A stretch of 64,000 nucleotides of DNA from Gossypium raimondii (GCF_025698545.1 NC_068570.1:3410001-3474000); one strand, 5' to 3'. Shown: positions 35,053-47,640, counted from the first letter of the stretch. Numbers and translations are program-made. The notes: a model not told the origin generated them from the letters alone.

Positions 35053-37229
35053 TGCTCAAAGAAAGTTGTCCACTTCACTTGCGAACCTTGCCCCTTTAAA
35101 TGCTTTTGGTTTGGGCACATCCATTGCCTGCTGCTTCGGCTTCGAAGCCAACATTCCATCACCCACGGCAACCTAGAAAATCTTGCCCCCTTAAGCTGAT
35201 TGATCTCTTCCTTCAAAGCTGTCACCATAGCCTCAAGAGTATCATTCTTCCCAGCCATCTTATTTTCCGCGGAACCGATAATATTCCACACATATTCCTT
35301 GAGCTAGTCCTTCATGGATTGCAACCCATCAGTGAATCTTTCATCGACTTCGTCGATCCTTTCCTTGACGTCCCCTATGGACTCCTCGATAGTGACGACT
35401 CGACCTTCCAAAGCTGACAATAAATCCCTTTACTGACTTGCTTTTCTGGCCCTTCCACAGGTCTCCATTGGCTCACTTTGACTGACAACTTCTTTCGACA
35501 TCCCAATAGTGCCTTGGAACCAATAACTCGGATACCATTTGTCACGGGACTAAATATTTCATCTCGCGATCCGTGCGACTTTAGGCTACCCATTCGTCCA
35601 AATTTGCCTAAGCCAGCCTTTACTCAGGTGAGGATTCATTAAGAACTCCTCCAATGCATAAATTTGTATAGCGGAAGCAAACTTATGCCAAAAGAAGCAA
35701 CAGAATAACAACAGAAAAAACGCACACAAGGTCTTTGAATAAATGCTCTCTATATTCTCTTATTCACAAAGAATAATGAAACAATGAATGGAGTGAGTAC
35801 AAATGATGGGAAGCTCTCTATTTATAGTTGAGTTTCCCCAAAACCGACGGTCAAGATACATTTACATCGATGGACGAGATTAATTATATTCCTTGATTTT
35901 AGGGATTTACAAAATGTCATATCAAATTTAATCTTTACAATATATGATTATATCAATCTTTTAAGATTAATTACCAAAATAGCCTAAATTGCCATATCTT
36001 CATTATCAGGCCAACCAGGCTTTAATCTGACCGAATCAGGCCAGTTCTTGCGAGCCAAATGATCTCCACCTACACGATAAACCTCCATCGGATGCATTTG
36101 GTACGATGGTCTCGGGCTTTGAATTGCGGCCCATGACACTAGAACCTGATTGAAGAAAATAGATAAATGGATATTAAGCCAACAAAAAAAAGCTAAACGC
36201 AGCACAGAGTACCGAAAATGTTGACACAAACAAAATTATCTGGGTCAAACATTGAAAACGAGTCAACTTACCCATTAGACTATTTTTCTTCTAGATCTTT
36301 GTATTGTTGGTGCAGTACAAGCCGTCCAGGAACTATTGTACTCTGAAGCAAGAAATTGATCTTTACTTTTCTCAAACCTATCATTTTTACTTCTAATGGA
36401 CATTAACAAGGGAAGAAAAGATTTAGACCTATTATTCATGTTTCCAGAACATTTTAATAGAATATAAAGTCACAAACCTGCTAGCTAACTATAGCTCCAA
36501 TTTGACTTCCTCGAGGACGACTGTGGAAGTATTGCCTTGATTCCTCGTCGGGAATGTTCTGCACCAATCCTTCCACTCTTACCTGGAAATCACAGTTCAT
36601 TATAGCCCTTAGATATTCATAATGGAAACCAATGAACAAATTATAAGTTTGCACTATTTAGTCAGATTCTGTTCCACATTACAGCAAACTTCAATTTTGT
36701 ATTGAATAATTCAAGATATATGCCTAATGGTCCAACACAAATTTCAACATACATCTGCAACATTTCTTTATTCATTAAAGCAGTTATTAGTAAGCTTATG
36801 GATAACATACAAAATTAAAGGACGCACCCGAGTACCAGCAGGATTTCAGATTGCTCATTAAATTTACTCCCTCAGGAAGGCACCTATGCATAAGTACCAA
36901 GCTGCTATCATCTATCTCGCCATCCATCATTCGGACTCTTTCTCTTACGGACACACATTGACGCATAAACATATTGGCAGACATAGGAAGGTCTCCGTGC
37001 ACAAGGACAGAAACATTTTATCTAAAATCAGCATCCTCTCCATGTCAACTATGACAACCCAAAGCAGTAGCCAGAATTCAATGTTAGCAATAGACTAATA
37101 CAACTCAGCAAGAAAAGCTTACTCCCTTGTTTTAGTCCCACTTTACATTTGTTTATACTCCTACTTTAGAACCAAAAATGGTCAATAGCAAAAGGCAGCT
37201 GGTTGCAAATGTGGATAATACATCCATAG

Positions 37230-38734
37230 TGTTAAGAATATGCAAATAGGATTGTGTCCCAAAACGATTGACAGGAAAGTAGAGATCAATTTCCTTCCCT
37301 TTATTTCGATTTCCAGAATGACCTATTTTGATTAAGAATTCAGATGCATCAAAGGGAGCTTGAAACCTTAGGAGTCATTAGAGAGGCCTAAATCTCTTTT
37401 AGCAGTAAAAATTCTGCTTGCCTTTGTTTTATTCATTCTCTTTAAATAGAGATAGCTTATTACAATGGTTAAGGAAAGTCGTATCAAACTAAATGAAGTC
37501 CTAAAAAACAACTATAATTCTAAGAGTCCTACCACATACCAAAAACTTCTACTCGATATGCTGCTGTGTCCACAACAATACTCAGCTTCTGGAGAAAAAG
37601 CTTCTCAAGCTCAAAGTCAGGATAGACTTGATGATATAAATCCAGCCCAGTTCAGTCTCACTTCAGTTTCTGGTTTTGAAGTATTTTAATGCGCTAATTC
37701 CAGCCAAAAGAGATTCTCACATTGATGCCTAACGATATTGATTCATCACAACTATAACCTAAGCCCTTCACCCTTTGCCCTTCTCTCAGCCATTTCTACC
37801 CTTGATGAATTTTTTACAAAAAAGGCAGATGAATTTAGAGAATTAGAATGAACCAAATCAGGAGGGCTGTGAAGCTCGACATCAAGTCAAATACAATCGG
37901 TTAATCCAGCAGTGAACAAACTAATGTGCATATCTGCTCTGACATTCTTGGCCTTGCCAATCATTCCTGGAACTACCATTGGTATTTTCGATTGAACCCA
38001 TTTGTTTCAGTCTGACATGCTTGCCTTAGCACTGAACTCATTTGTTTCAGGTTGACCAAATCTCCTAAGGGGTTGCTGCTTACCGAAGGATCAAAACAAA
38101 GTGAGCAATAACCTCGGAATTCTAACCAATTTATCACACGCCCTTTAGATTAAGTTGAAAATACCAAAGTTACACTTCACCCAGCACGTTGAAGGCTGCC
38201 AAACTCACATTGTCCACAAGCGGTTTTCTGACCCGTCAAAAATAGGGAAGTCTAATTTCATGACCTGGGAGCAGCTCCTTTGAATGGCAAAACCTCCCAC
38301 CCGACAGCAGTAGCACCGTGCCTCCTCCAGCAGCTGGTGGTAGAGGTGCGCAGTCTAGGCTCTTATACTAAATTGTTAAGAATAAACGACTAAGATCAAG
38401 CCATAGGGTGATTGGTAGGGAAGTTGAGATCAATCGCCTTTCATTCATTCTGATTTCTGGAATGATCTATTTTGATTAACAATTCAGACTTGTCAAGCGT
38501 AGTCTGAAACCTTAGGACTCATTAGAGAAACCTAGATCTCTTTTAGAGTTTGGTAAAGTTTTGTTTGCCTTTGATCTGTTCATCATCTCTTCAAATAGAG
38601 ATTACTTATTACAGTAATTAAGTAATGTCATATCAAACTAAATGAAGTCCTACAAAAAACAATTCCTTTTTTTCTAAGAGTCCTAAGACATACCAAAATC
38701 AACTTCTACTAAAAATGCTGCAGTGTCCACAACA
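37230..38734 (-). mobile_element. small non-autonomous LTR element with a decayed gag
   Basis: Two LTR-like direct repeats (37230-37577 and 38374-38734) both begin TGTTAAGAAT and end TGTCCACAACA. On the minus strand, next to the right repeat, TAGTATAAGAGCC matches the initiator-Met primer site at 11 of 13 positions. The 796-bp interior has minus-strand remnants of Gypsy-type gag (KLDFPIFDG near 38240; LFTAGL and HSPPDL near 37930-37870) with many stops. The flanking 5-mers (catag, tatat) agree at three positions only, so target duplication is unproven. It lies in an intron of the PDX3 pseudogene. Confidence 0.7.
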
Positions 38735-41174
38735 TATATTTACAAAAAAGAAGTTTCATATTAAAAATAAAGTACAAACATACATAAAGGATTTCAACTG
38801 TTGGCATGAACCGCACTAAATCCTAAAGTCCACCATGACATGTTTCCCACAAAAAAAATCAAGTGTAGAAAAGGAAATGATAGATAATCGGCATCTGAAA
38901 TAGGTAAACTTCAATAATTTCAATCCTAGCATGCAGAAGTTACTCATATATTCAAATATGAACCATGTTTTTTTAGAAGAATCATCTTTACTTTCTTCAA
39001 AAGATAATTTTCACATCAACAAAAGTCGTTCAATGTTCATAATGAATAATCACAAGCCAGAATCCAATGTCCTACCTGCTGGTGAAGCCCATCCCAGTAG
39101 AAAAGAAGTGATGCATGAGGATTTTCAGATAACTCACAGGCCTTTCGACTTTCATAATTGGTATACCTGCTTAAAGTAAAAACATAAAAATATCACCAAA
39201 AAACATATATGTAAATAAAAACTACAGAAAACTGCTGTTGAAAGCACACAGTTCCATGGTAGTAAAGGAACACTAACCAGACAAAACCATCTTTATCCAC
39301 CTCTTTTAGCAATGCCATTGCTGATGAGCTGCAGCAGACAGGAAGATGGTAAAACAAAACGAGAAAAGGTCAACCAATAAACATCCAAAGCATAAATAAG
39401 TACTAAAATAAGCAAATAAACTCCAAAAGAAGCAGCTAACAGCTACCATCCCAAGCCCCATAAGGTTGTTAATGGTTTAAACCAAAAGAAAAATGGCAGA
39501 GGTTGATGAAAAGGATTAGCACCCATAATGTTGCATTAACAAAACTCCTTTATTCAGAGGAATACATTTTCAAACTTCAAGCACTTAAACGCGTCAAATA
39601 TAAAGCAGGTTCATGTTGGTTAAGCTTATATTCCAATGTATGAAAATGGGTCGCTAAACCCAACCGAGCAATAAGTGATTTAATGAAGTGATCTAATCAG
39701 ACCAGTGAAAATAAGCAATAATACCAGAGCGCACATAGGTATGGAATATTGCATAAGTTTGCTTATTAAAAATTTTGAAATATGTACAAAACACTTTAGC
39801 ATAAAGAAAAAGAAAAGAGTCCTTGTAGCAGTGATTAAAAAAAACAAAAAAATTTTGAACTATAAGAAGACAATACTGATGAAGAATAAGAGAATCATAG
39901 CAGCATCATTTTATTTGCTTATAAAGAGATGGTAATCACAATATTATTGCAGCAACATGAGTAAAAACATAAACTAGAAGTTGAAAGAATTGAAAAAAAA
40001 AGGAGTATTAAGTATTTACCATGAAATGAAAAGCCAAACATAGCATCTACTAGAATGTCAAAGTCCTCTGACAAGTCCGCAGGCAGCTCATCCTCCGACA
40101 GAAAAGAGACTGACAGAGATTCCAGCTGCAAAACAAGCAGATTTACGTAACCATACAGTTTAGATTATTACAACATCCCTTCTGCCATACCTGAGCAACA
40201 AGGCCAGAATAAAGGGGTGGTTCGCTTAGGATAACACACAAAGGGCTTATACCCAAAGTGATACAAATGACGAGCAGCAACCAGCCCGTCACCTCCATTG
40301 TTTCCCGGACCACAAATAGCAAGAACACAATTATACTCACTCGGTTGATAAACCTGTAACAAGAAAAGCTCCATTTGCACACCAAGAAACTATGTATCAT
40401 CTTATATGATCTCCAATAGAATTGTCAACAAAACAATATATAGTTGACAGTAGTAGTAAGTGGACACTGACGGTAGCAAATAGCAAGACAAGGTCGAGCA
40501 ACCAACTTAATATAAACAAAAAAGAAGCAGAACCCTTTATTGCAAACTTCTAATGCAATCTTAGATAAACTTAGACGCATCGAAATTCTGCGTGTTTACA
40601 TTAGTATATGGCAAATAGAAAAAAAATTTAAAATTCAACAAACAAAATGAAAAACGAAAGGTAATAGCCATTACCTCAGCAATCGATGTAGCTACGCTTA
40701 AACCAGCCAATTCCTGAAAATTCACATAAACTGAAACCATTCAAGCTTTAAAACAAAAAAGAACAGGAAAAACGAGTTGAGTTTTAAAAATGTTAACGAA
40801 CCATTAACTGATCCACGCTAAAGCCAAGAGGCCCCATAAGAGTCTCATCAACCTCAGCAGCTTCTCGCTGTGTTAGGTACGAAATAGAAGCCGGATTTTG
40901 CACCGATGACTCCATTCGATGGTCCACTCACTTCACCGGATTTCAAATAAAACGGTCGGGTTGCAGGGCTCGAAATTTTACCCCCCAAAAAACCCAGATA
41001 ATTAAAAGAATCTTTGCTTCACTTGGTTAAGGTGGTAGTAAGAAGGATTTAGAGAGAGAGACTATGAAAGTTTCTATAGAGAAGAAGCGAGGGAAATAGG
41101 CATATGATTTGGCTTTTGTAAATGGATTGAGAGTTACTGTTTTACTAGTTTTAATCTGCAAATGAACATGATTA

Positions 41175-41640
41175 TATATGGGCTAATATACAATCTAGTA
41201 CCTATATTTGGTTTTAATGTTGAATTCGGTACCTGAGTTTTTTTTCAATTCGATACCTTAGTTTGGCTTCAATATTCAATTTGGTACTTGGAATTTTTAT
41301 TTTTTTTACAATTTGATATCTGAATTTGGCTTTAAAGTTTAATTTGGTACCCAGACCAAATGTTATCATGTAGCCCAATGAATATATTTCACATGTGTGC
41401 TCTAATAGGTACCTAATTGGGACAAAAAAGTAAGTGTCAAATTGAACATTAAAACCAAATTTAGGTACTAAATTGAGACAAAAAAATTAAAACTATCCAA
41501 TTGAAAAAAATCACATGCCAATTTGAATATTGAAGCCAAACTCAAGTACCAAATTGGAAGAGAAAAAGAAAACCTATATATCAAATCAAACATTGAAGCC
41601 AAACTCAAATATCAAATAATATATTAACCATTTATAAAAA
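41175..41640. mobile_element. inverted-repeat element, family B copy 2
   Basis: The left end 'ggctaatatacaatctagta' and the right end 'atcaaataatatattaacca' are inverted. The interior alternates 'ggttttaatgttgaattcgg' and 'aacattgaagccaaactcaa', its inverse. Same family as 8665-9035. Confidence 0.55.
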
Positions 41641-41674
41641 CTAGTTTGCATGACTAAAATATATTAAAACATTT

Positions 41675-41905
41675 CTTCAAATGGTAAACTACATCATTAG
41701 TCACTAAACTATGGGCAAGTTTTAGTTTTGGTCATTTAACTAAAAAAAGTTACAATTTGGTCATTGAACCATTCAAAAGTTTTCATTTAAGTCACTAAAC
41801 TATTCAAAAGTTCCAATGACCAAATTGAAAAAAAATTAGTTAAGTGACCAAAACAAAAACTTTCCTATAATTTAGTAACTAATGGTATAGTTTACCATTC
41901 TTTAG
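41675..41905. mobile_element. inverted-repeat element, family C copy 3 (short)
   Basis: The left arm 'tcattagtcactaaactatg...tggtcatttaac' is mirrored by 'gttaagtgaccaaaac...tataatttagtaactaatg'. It lacks the variable core of the copies at 11655 and 20260. Confidence 0.55.
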
Positions 41906-43394
41906 AATACATTTAAATAATTGTAATGTTTAAAAATAATATGTTTAAAAATTAAATCAGTATTTTTGAAATCATTTATTTCAATATTGTTTCTTAATTG
42001 AGTTGGTGTTATCATCGGTGTTATCAATCAACCATACACCAACTCAATTAAGTAATCACTAAATTTTCATTGTTTTTATAGAGTAAATTGTATTTATTTT
42101 TAAAGCATTTTTGTCTTTTATATATTTAATATAGAAATAAAAAAATGCACACACATAATAGAATTTGATTTTTTTTTGCTATAGAATAGGATTTGAATTT
42201 AAAAACTGTTGTTTTCATATCTTCACCTTTGCCATTTCAACTAAAACCTCGTTTGTTTTTATATCAAATTTTGTAAATATATTTGTTATATAATTTTATT
42301 TTCACCCACATTATGTTTGTGTCGTACTATAGTTGAATATAAATGAATTAATACTTTGTAGTCCGTATCATATATGTGTTAGAGTTAATTCCTAAGTATA
42401 GTATATTTATCTTTGTACACTTGTATTTTTCAAACAATTTGGTTTAATAAAAATATCTATTGATTACATTAATATTTCTTATACATAATCCTCAAAGGTT
42501 TTGGCACGCAAAGCAAAATGTAAGCAAATATTAGTTTACCGGTTATCTAATGTTTAACTAATATTGACCGGTATTATGTGGTTGAATTGTAATATGGAAA
42601 GACAACTTGTATTAGTAGATAACCTAATCATGCCCTTAGTTTAATCGAAAATGAGAAAAATTGATTGAAAGACAGATATGCCGTTTATTAAGCCCAATTT
42701 GAGAGATACTTTATCTTGAGCATCAGAGCGGATGACTCCTAAGAGATAAATACATAGATGTGGCTAATTAGACTGGTAGTACATCGGACATGACCCTAGT
42801 AGAATAGGTCCTAGATCCATTTATGAATCTATTTATTTGTAATGTTCATAGTGTGTCATACTTTAGTCATGAGTGGATGATGTATTATGTATGTGCAACT
42901 TATATATTTTGATGTAATTAAAAGCATGAGTTCAAATAAATAAGGGACAAAAATTAGTGCATTGGGTATACGACTTTGCAGTATGTAGTATCATTTCACA
43001 ATAGTGGAATTCATAGCCCAGCTAAAGGGTAAATGGTATCCTCTCATCGACATTATATGATAGATGAAAAGTAAATGTAACCATGTGTCGTTTGTCATTG
43101 TGATAAATGACTTGATTACTATTTGATAGTAATTGATTTTTCATGAACAAAGTTGTAATGGTTATCGTAAGATGAAACAATATCATATTAGGAGAACAAA
43201 TTTATCCCAAAGAAATTAATGATATCTTATGAGAATAACACACTTATGACAAGGTCATTGGATAAACACTTATTAAGTGACTTTCGTAATGATATATAAT
43301 TAGGGAGAGCTTAGTCAGGATATTTAATTAAAATAAATTCCACAATAGCAGAGTTCATAGGTTAAAATTTTAGTTTATATTCAAAAGTGCTTTT
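41906..43394. other. older repeat DNA hosting the solo LTR insertion
   Basis: 42360-43390 looks like an old retroelement (phrases such as 'catgaccctagtagaatagg' and 'attgaccggtattatgtgg') without coding capacity. It seems to resume after the solo LTR, near 46200-46310. No gene. Confidence 0.35.
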
Positions 43395-46192
43395 TGTAAC
43401 ACCCCTTACCCGAGACCATGGCCGGAGTCGAGCATGAGGCGTTACTTGACTTAACTTAAAAGTTCGGGGCATAAAAAATTACTTTCAAATTTAATTTCAT
43501 CATTCATAATAAAGCTGTCCTCCTGTACAGCAGTCACTAAAATAATTATAATTCAAGCTACGAAACTCGAAATTTAGATCCGTAAATTTTCCATAAAACT
43601 AGACTCATATATCTATTCACCATAAATTTTTCAGAATTTTTCTTTAGCCAATTAGTACAGTTTATTAGTTGAAGTCTCCCTGTTTCACTAATCGACTATC
43701 CTAACCACTCATCACTAAAATTTAATTATCTCTTATTAAAGGCTTCATATGGTGATTAAACTTATTTCTAATGAAAATAGACTCATTAAGGAGTCTATAC
43801 ATATAAATTATAACTCAAAATTCCTTCTGTACAATTTTTAATGAATTTCTAAAGTCAGAACAGGGACTTCAAAACATTCTTGCCCTGTTTCACTAAAATT
43901 CAAATATCTAAAAGTATATAATTCTTTTGCTTACTCCACTTCTTTCCTATGAAAGTAGACTCTTTCAGCTTTAATTTCATATCTCACTCAACTTCTAATT
44001 CTATTTCCACTATTTTTGGTGATTTTTAAAAGTTACATCAATGCTGCTGTCCAAGAACTGCTCCATTGCAATTTTTAAAAAATTCAATATAACCCTTTAT
44101 AATTGTCTAACCTTCCTGCAAATTTCAAATCACAACCAATTCCAGATTTCATCTACTTCATTTAAATACTAATGAAGTTCAACCAATCAACCATTTCAAA
44201 CTAAAAACATGTATATATTTCGATATCTAACGCAACCATAACATTCAAATTTACTTTTACTTCAATTCCCTATACATGCCATATAAATCCAAAAGTTGCT
44301 TAACATAAACTACGGAGTATATCGGGTAGTGTGATTCTTGATGTAGATCCGATCCTCCGAATGTATAAATACGTTAATCTACAAAACAATAAACACACAC
44401 ATGTAAGCTTATAGAAAAGCTTAGTAAGTTCATAGGCATAAAACATAAATCTTACCAAACACTTGTACACTTATACAATATACACCATTACTAAATTTAC
44501 TGTCAACCACAATCTTTGGTGAGTTCTTTGGTATAAACTCACTACTACTTATTCTTTTACCATAATTCCTTTGGGCCCATTTGTCACTTACCATCCTTGA
44601 TCAAAATTAAGGAACGGTTATGGAAATTTGAGTACTTCACTTTCACTTTGCCATATGACCTCTTATCACTTGTCCTTGATCAGATAAGTGTAGCTAGGCT
44701 ACCACTTATCACTTTACCACTTGATCAGATAAGTGTAGCTGAAGCTACCACTTATCACTTTGTTTCTTGATCAGATAAGTGTAACCACTTATCACTTTGT
44801 TTCTTGATCAGATAAGTGTAACCACTTATCACTTTGTTTCTTGATCAGATAAGTGTAGCTAAAACTACCACTTATCACTTTGTCACTTGATCAGAAGTAC
44901 TCAAATCCGACGTTCCACTTAATTTGATCATTTATTCGATTTTCACATTTTTATTTTATTCTCATTTCAACAATAAATACATTTCACCATACATTGTATA
45001 ATTCATGAAATTAACATTTAATCATTAAATTTCAGCCATATGAACTTACCTGGATCGATTTGCAGAATTTGTAAAAGTTCAGGGACTAATCGACTACTTT
45101 TTCTTTTCCTCGACTTGTTTGTGTTCTCGATCTAAAATGCAAATTTATTCATTCATCAGCATTTAATTCAATTCTAATTCATTTCACAATTTATGCCCTT
45201 TAATTTTCGAAGTTACACTTTTACCCCAAACTTTACAGTTTTTACAATTTGATCCCTACTCAATTAACCCTCAATTGATCTAATTTTTCTCAATTAACAC
45301 CTTTTCCAACTATTTTAGACTACTACATAGCCTTTCATACTCAAAACCGCAACACCAAACCTTAATTCCCAACTTTTCACAATTAGGTCCCTAAAATCAA
45401 TTTCTATCAAAATTACTTAATAAAATCATCATATAACAAAATTAAAGCTTCAATTTCATGTTTATTCATCATAAAAATCCAACACTAATCAATGGTAACT
45501 TTCAAAATCAGCCATGGAATCAAAAACTAATGAAATAATTAGTTGGACCTAATTGTAAAAGTATCAAAATCACAAAAATTAGAAGAAATAATCAAGAATT
45601 AAACTTACATGATTCAAAAATATGAAAACCAGCTTATTCCAGACCTCCTATGGCGTTTTTCTGATAAATTGTGAAGAGATCTCTAGATTTTTCACTTTTG
45701 TCTTTGTTTTAAATGTTTAATTTGTTAAGTTTCCAATTTTGCCCCTGTTTCTCCTTACATTCTGCTGATTTTTCTTACCCAACCGTCCAGCCCATATAAT
45801 TTGGGCCTAATAGCCTTTTAAATCCCTCCACTTTAGTCACTTAAGCTATTTAATCACAATTTAACAAATTTTACACTATTCCCAATTTAGTCCTTTTAGT
45901 TAATTAACTATCCAAACGTTAAAATTTTCTAACTAAACTTTAATACCAACTCAATGACACTCTATAAATATTTCTAAAAATATTTATGGCTCGGTTTAAA
46001 ATCTTGAGGTCTCGATACCTCGTTTTTTAATTATTTTAATATTTATTCCTAGTACACTATTCACTATTTCAAAATTTTCCTAACTTCACATTTAACTTAT
46101 ACTTACTAAATTTATAATATTTTCTACTCGTTTGTCAGATTTAGTGATCTCGAATCACCATTCCGACACCACTAAAAATTCAGGCTATTACA
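43395..46192. mobile_element. solo LTR, 2.8 kb
   Basis: Begins TGTAACACCCCTTACCCG and ends GGCTATTACA (TG..CA ends). It is flanked by a perfect 5-bp direct repeat ctttt (43390-43394 and 46193-46197), as made by an LTR-element integrase. No second copy, primer site or coding domain is present, so it is best read as a solo LTR left by LTR-LTR recombination, or a non-coding derivative. It contains the hairpin tandem array at 44650-44895. Confidence 0.7.
44650..44895. repeat. tandem array of hairpin units inside the solo LTR
   Basis: About five units of roughly 45-60 bp. Each full unit has cttgatcAGATAAGTGTAG, a short variable loop, then CTACCACTTATCACTTTG: the 'gataagtg' and 'cacttatc' arms are inverted and would pair. 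Units 3 and 4 are identical over 'tttgtttcttgatcagataa' and have lost the 'tagct..' loop. Loop and arm variation suggests expansion by replication slippage. Confidence 0.8.
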
Positions 46193-46309
46193 CTTTTTGA
46201 TCCAAAAATATTTTTAAAAAGTATTGCTAAACTAGTATAAGTGAGTTCCATAGATATTTATAAGCTTTTGCTTTTTGTTTAGGTTGATTGGACAAGGGCC
46301 CAAATTGAG

Positions 46310-47640
46310 CGATTTGCTATTCGGCTATCCTGTTTTTTTAATAGGGGTAAGTGCTTGATTGAGTTGAGTCAATTTGAGTGAAAAAACATTGAATTAATCG
46401 AGTTAGCGAGTCTTATTTTATCATCCTAACTTAATTTGAATTTTTTTCGAATCAAGTTACTTGAAATGAAACTCTAGTCGGGTCGAATCAAATGAAATTG
46501 TTCAAGATAAGTTAAAAAAATAAACATGTCAAATTAAAATATTGTTATAGTATAATTAATTCCATATTAGAGCATATAAACTTCAAACCATATATATTTG
46601 AAAAATTTTCAAAGCAAAATAAGAAGAAAAAAAACACTATTATTTTAAAAATTTAAAACTATTATAAACTTAAACCATTAATTAATTTATTCTCCAAACT
46701 ATTATTTTAGAAATTTTAAAAATTTAACTTTCTATATATATTCTTTAGAATCTTATTAAAAATTTTAAATTTTTTAAAATATAATTTTATAAATATATTG
46801 AATTTAGAAAATTATTTTGATTTTCTTTTGTAATTTTTATTGAGAGATAGACCAATTTGCTCGTTTTCAAAATTGACAGAGGTCAAAGGGTATTTATACC
46901 AATATGTTATTTGAATTATTCGAGTTATTCAAATTGTAAAATTTAACTCGACTCGAACTTATTTGAATAAATAACTCGAATTGACTTAAAAATAAAACCA
47001 AATAATTCAAAATTTAAATTTTCTTGATTTTTTCAAATTGAATCGAGTTTTACTATTTAAAAAATTTTAAGTTTATTTTTTATTTTGCACATTATTAAAT
47101 ATTTTTAAATTACTATTTAATAAAACTTATATTTTATCTTTTTAAAAGTACAAGATGTTAAACCTTCAGCATGAAGTTTTACTTTAGATTTTAAAACATT
47201 TTGATTTGTAATATTAATTTTTGTAAATATTTTAAGAATTAATTTCATTCTATTTTATTTCAAATAACTGACGTGGAAATTACATGTAATTTTATTTTAT
47301 ATTTAAAATTCCATGTCATGTATTTAAAGACCTAATCATCGTGCTGTTAGTGATTTAACGAATATTTGACTCAAAAACAAATTTGATAACTCAAGTACTA
47401 TTTTATAATTTTTAAATTTAAGTGATCTAACTAAAATTTACTAATAGTTGGATGACCTTACGTAGTTTGCCATATATAATTTGAAATTTTAGGGGAAAAG
47501 AATAATTGTGAAATATGAAGAGGACGAAATTTTAATTTTATTTTTCCTTAGACCCTAGTTTGGCAAATTACAAAATCTACCTAAAATTTAAAAAAATTAG
47601 AGCCGCTAGATTGTTAAACCAACGGTAGATCGTTCTCTCA
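46310..47640. other. AT-rich intergenic DNA with dispersed repeats
   Basis: 46340-47060 holds words like 'gagttgagtcaatttgag' and 'aattcgagttattcaaattg', a MITE-like repeat. No coding region. Confidence 0.4.

Larger units (their letters stand above)
32646..36138 (-). mobile_element. non-autonomous Ty3/Gypsy-type LTR retrotransposon (gag + protease only)
   Basis: Two similar LTRs (32646-33268 and 35540-36138), each starting TGTCA and ending TGACA, flank 2.27 kb. The element reads on the minus strand, so the right LTR is 5'. Next to it is a primer site, TGGTATCCGAGTTATTGG, close to the initiator-Met tRNA type; next to the left LTR is a polypurine tract (AGGTGGGGGAGAA). Both flanks carry ctag, a likely target duplication. 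Inside are gag (35052-34453, with the RRRSIDVRH...EEFQKEFKAQFYP core), a zinc knuckle CYLCKGPHMKKDC (about 34447-34409, other frame) and an aspartic protease with LVDTGAS (34277-34041). Reverse transcriptase, RNase H and integrase are absent. It sits in an intron of the PDX3 pseudogene, in the same orientation. Confidence 0.85.
32424..40915 (-). pseudogene. PDX3: PDX3-type pseudogene: NAD(P)HX epimerase / pyridoxamine-phosphate oxidase
   Basis: Nine exon relics read on the minus strand. Epimerase (YjeF_N) part: 40915-40802 (MESSVQNP...YLTQREAAEVDE), 40713-40675, 40353-40191 ([17 protein letters not shown]), 40125-40020 (DILVDAMFGFSFHG). Oxidase part: 39328-39278, 39166-39076 ([14 protein letters not shown]), 36582-36478 ([13 protein letters not shown]), 36342-36272, 32522-32424 (PKPKHWGGYRLRP). 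The live plant enzyme repairs hydrated NAD(P)H and makes pyridoxal 5'-phosphate in the chloroplast. Breaks: exon 40353-40191 has 163 bp with a frame change after PKRT, consistent with a 5-bp loss; TAG at 36481-36483 where Lys is expected; TAG at 36280-36282 (Tyr); TGA at 32456-32458 (Trp of FEFW); the donor after SRLH is mutated. The second half of the epimerase domain and the start of the oxidase domain are missing between 40020 and 39328. No transit peptide precedes the ATG, and an in-frame stop lies just upstream. Confidence 0.9.

Noticed and set aside
37465..37689. 74-codon plus-strand frame
   Set aside because: Straddles the end of the left LTR of the 37230-38734 element and part of its interior; not a gene.
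44650..44895. CRISPR array
   Set aside because: Repeats are adjacent with variable loops, self-complementary, and sit in a plant LTR; no unique spacers or cas genes.
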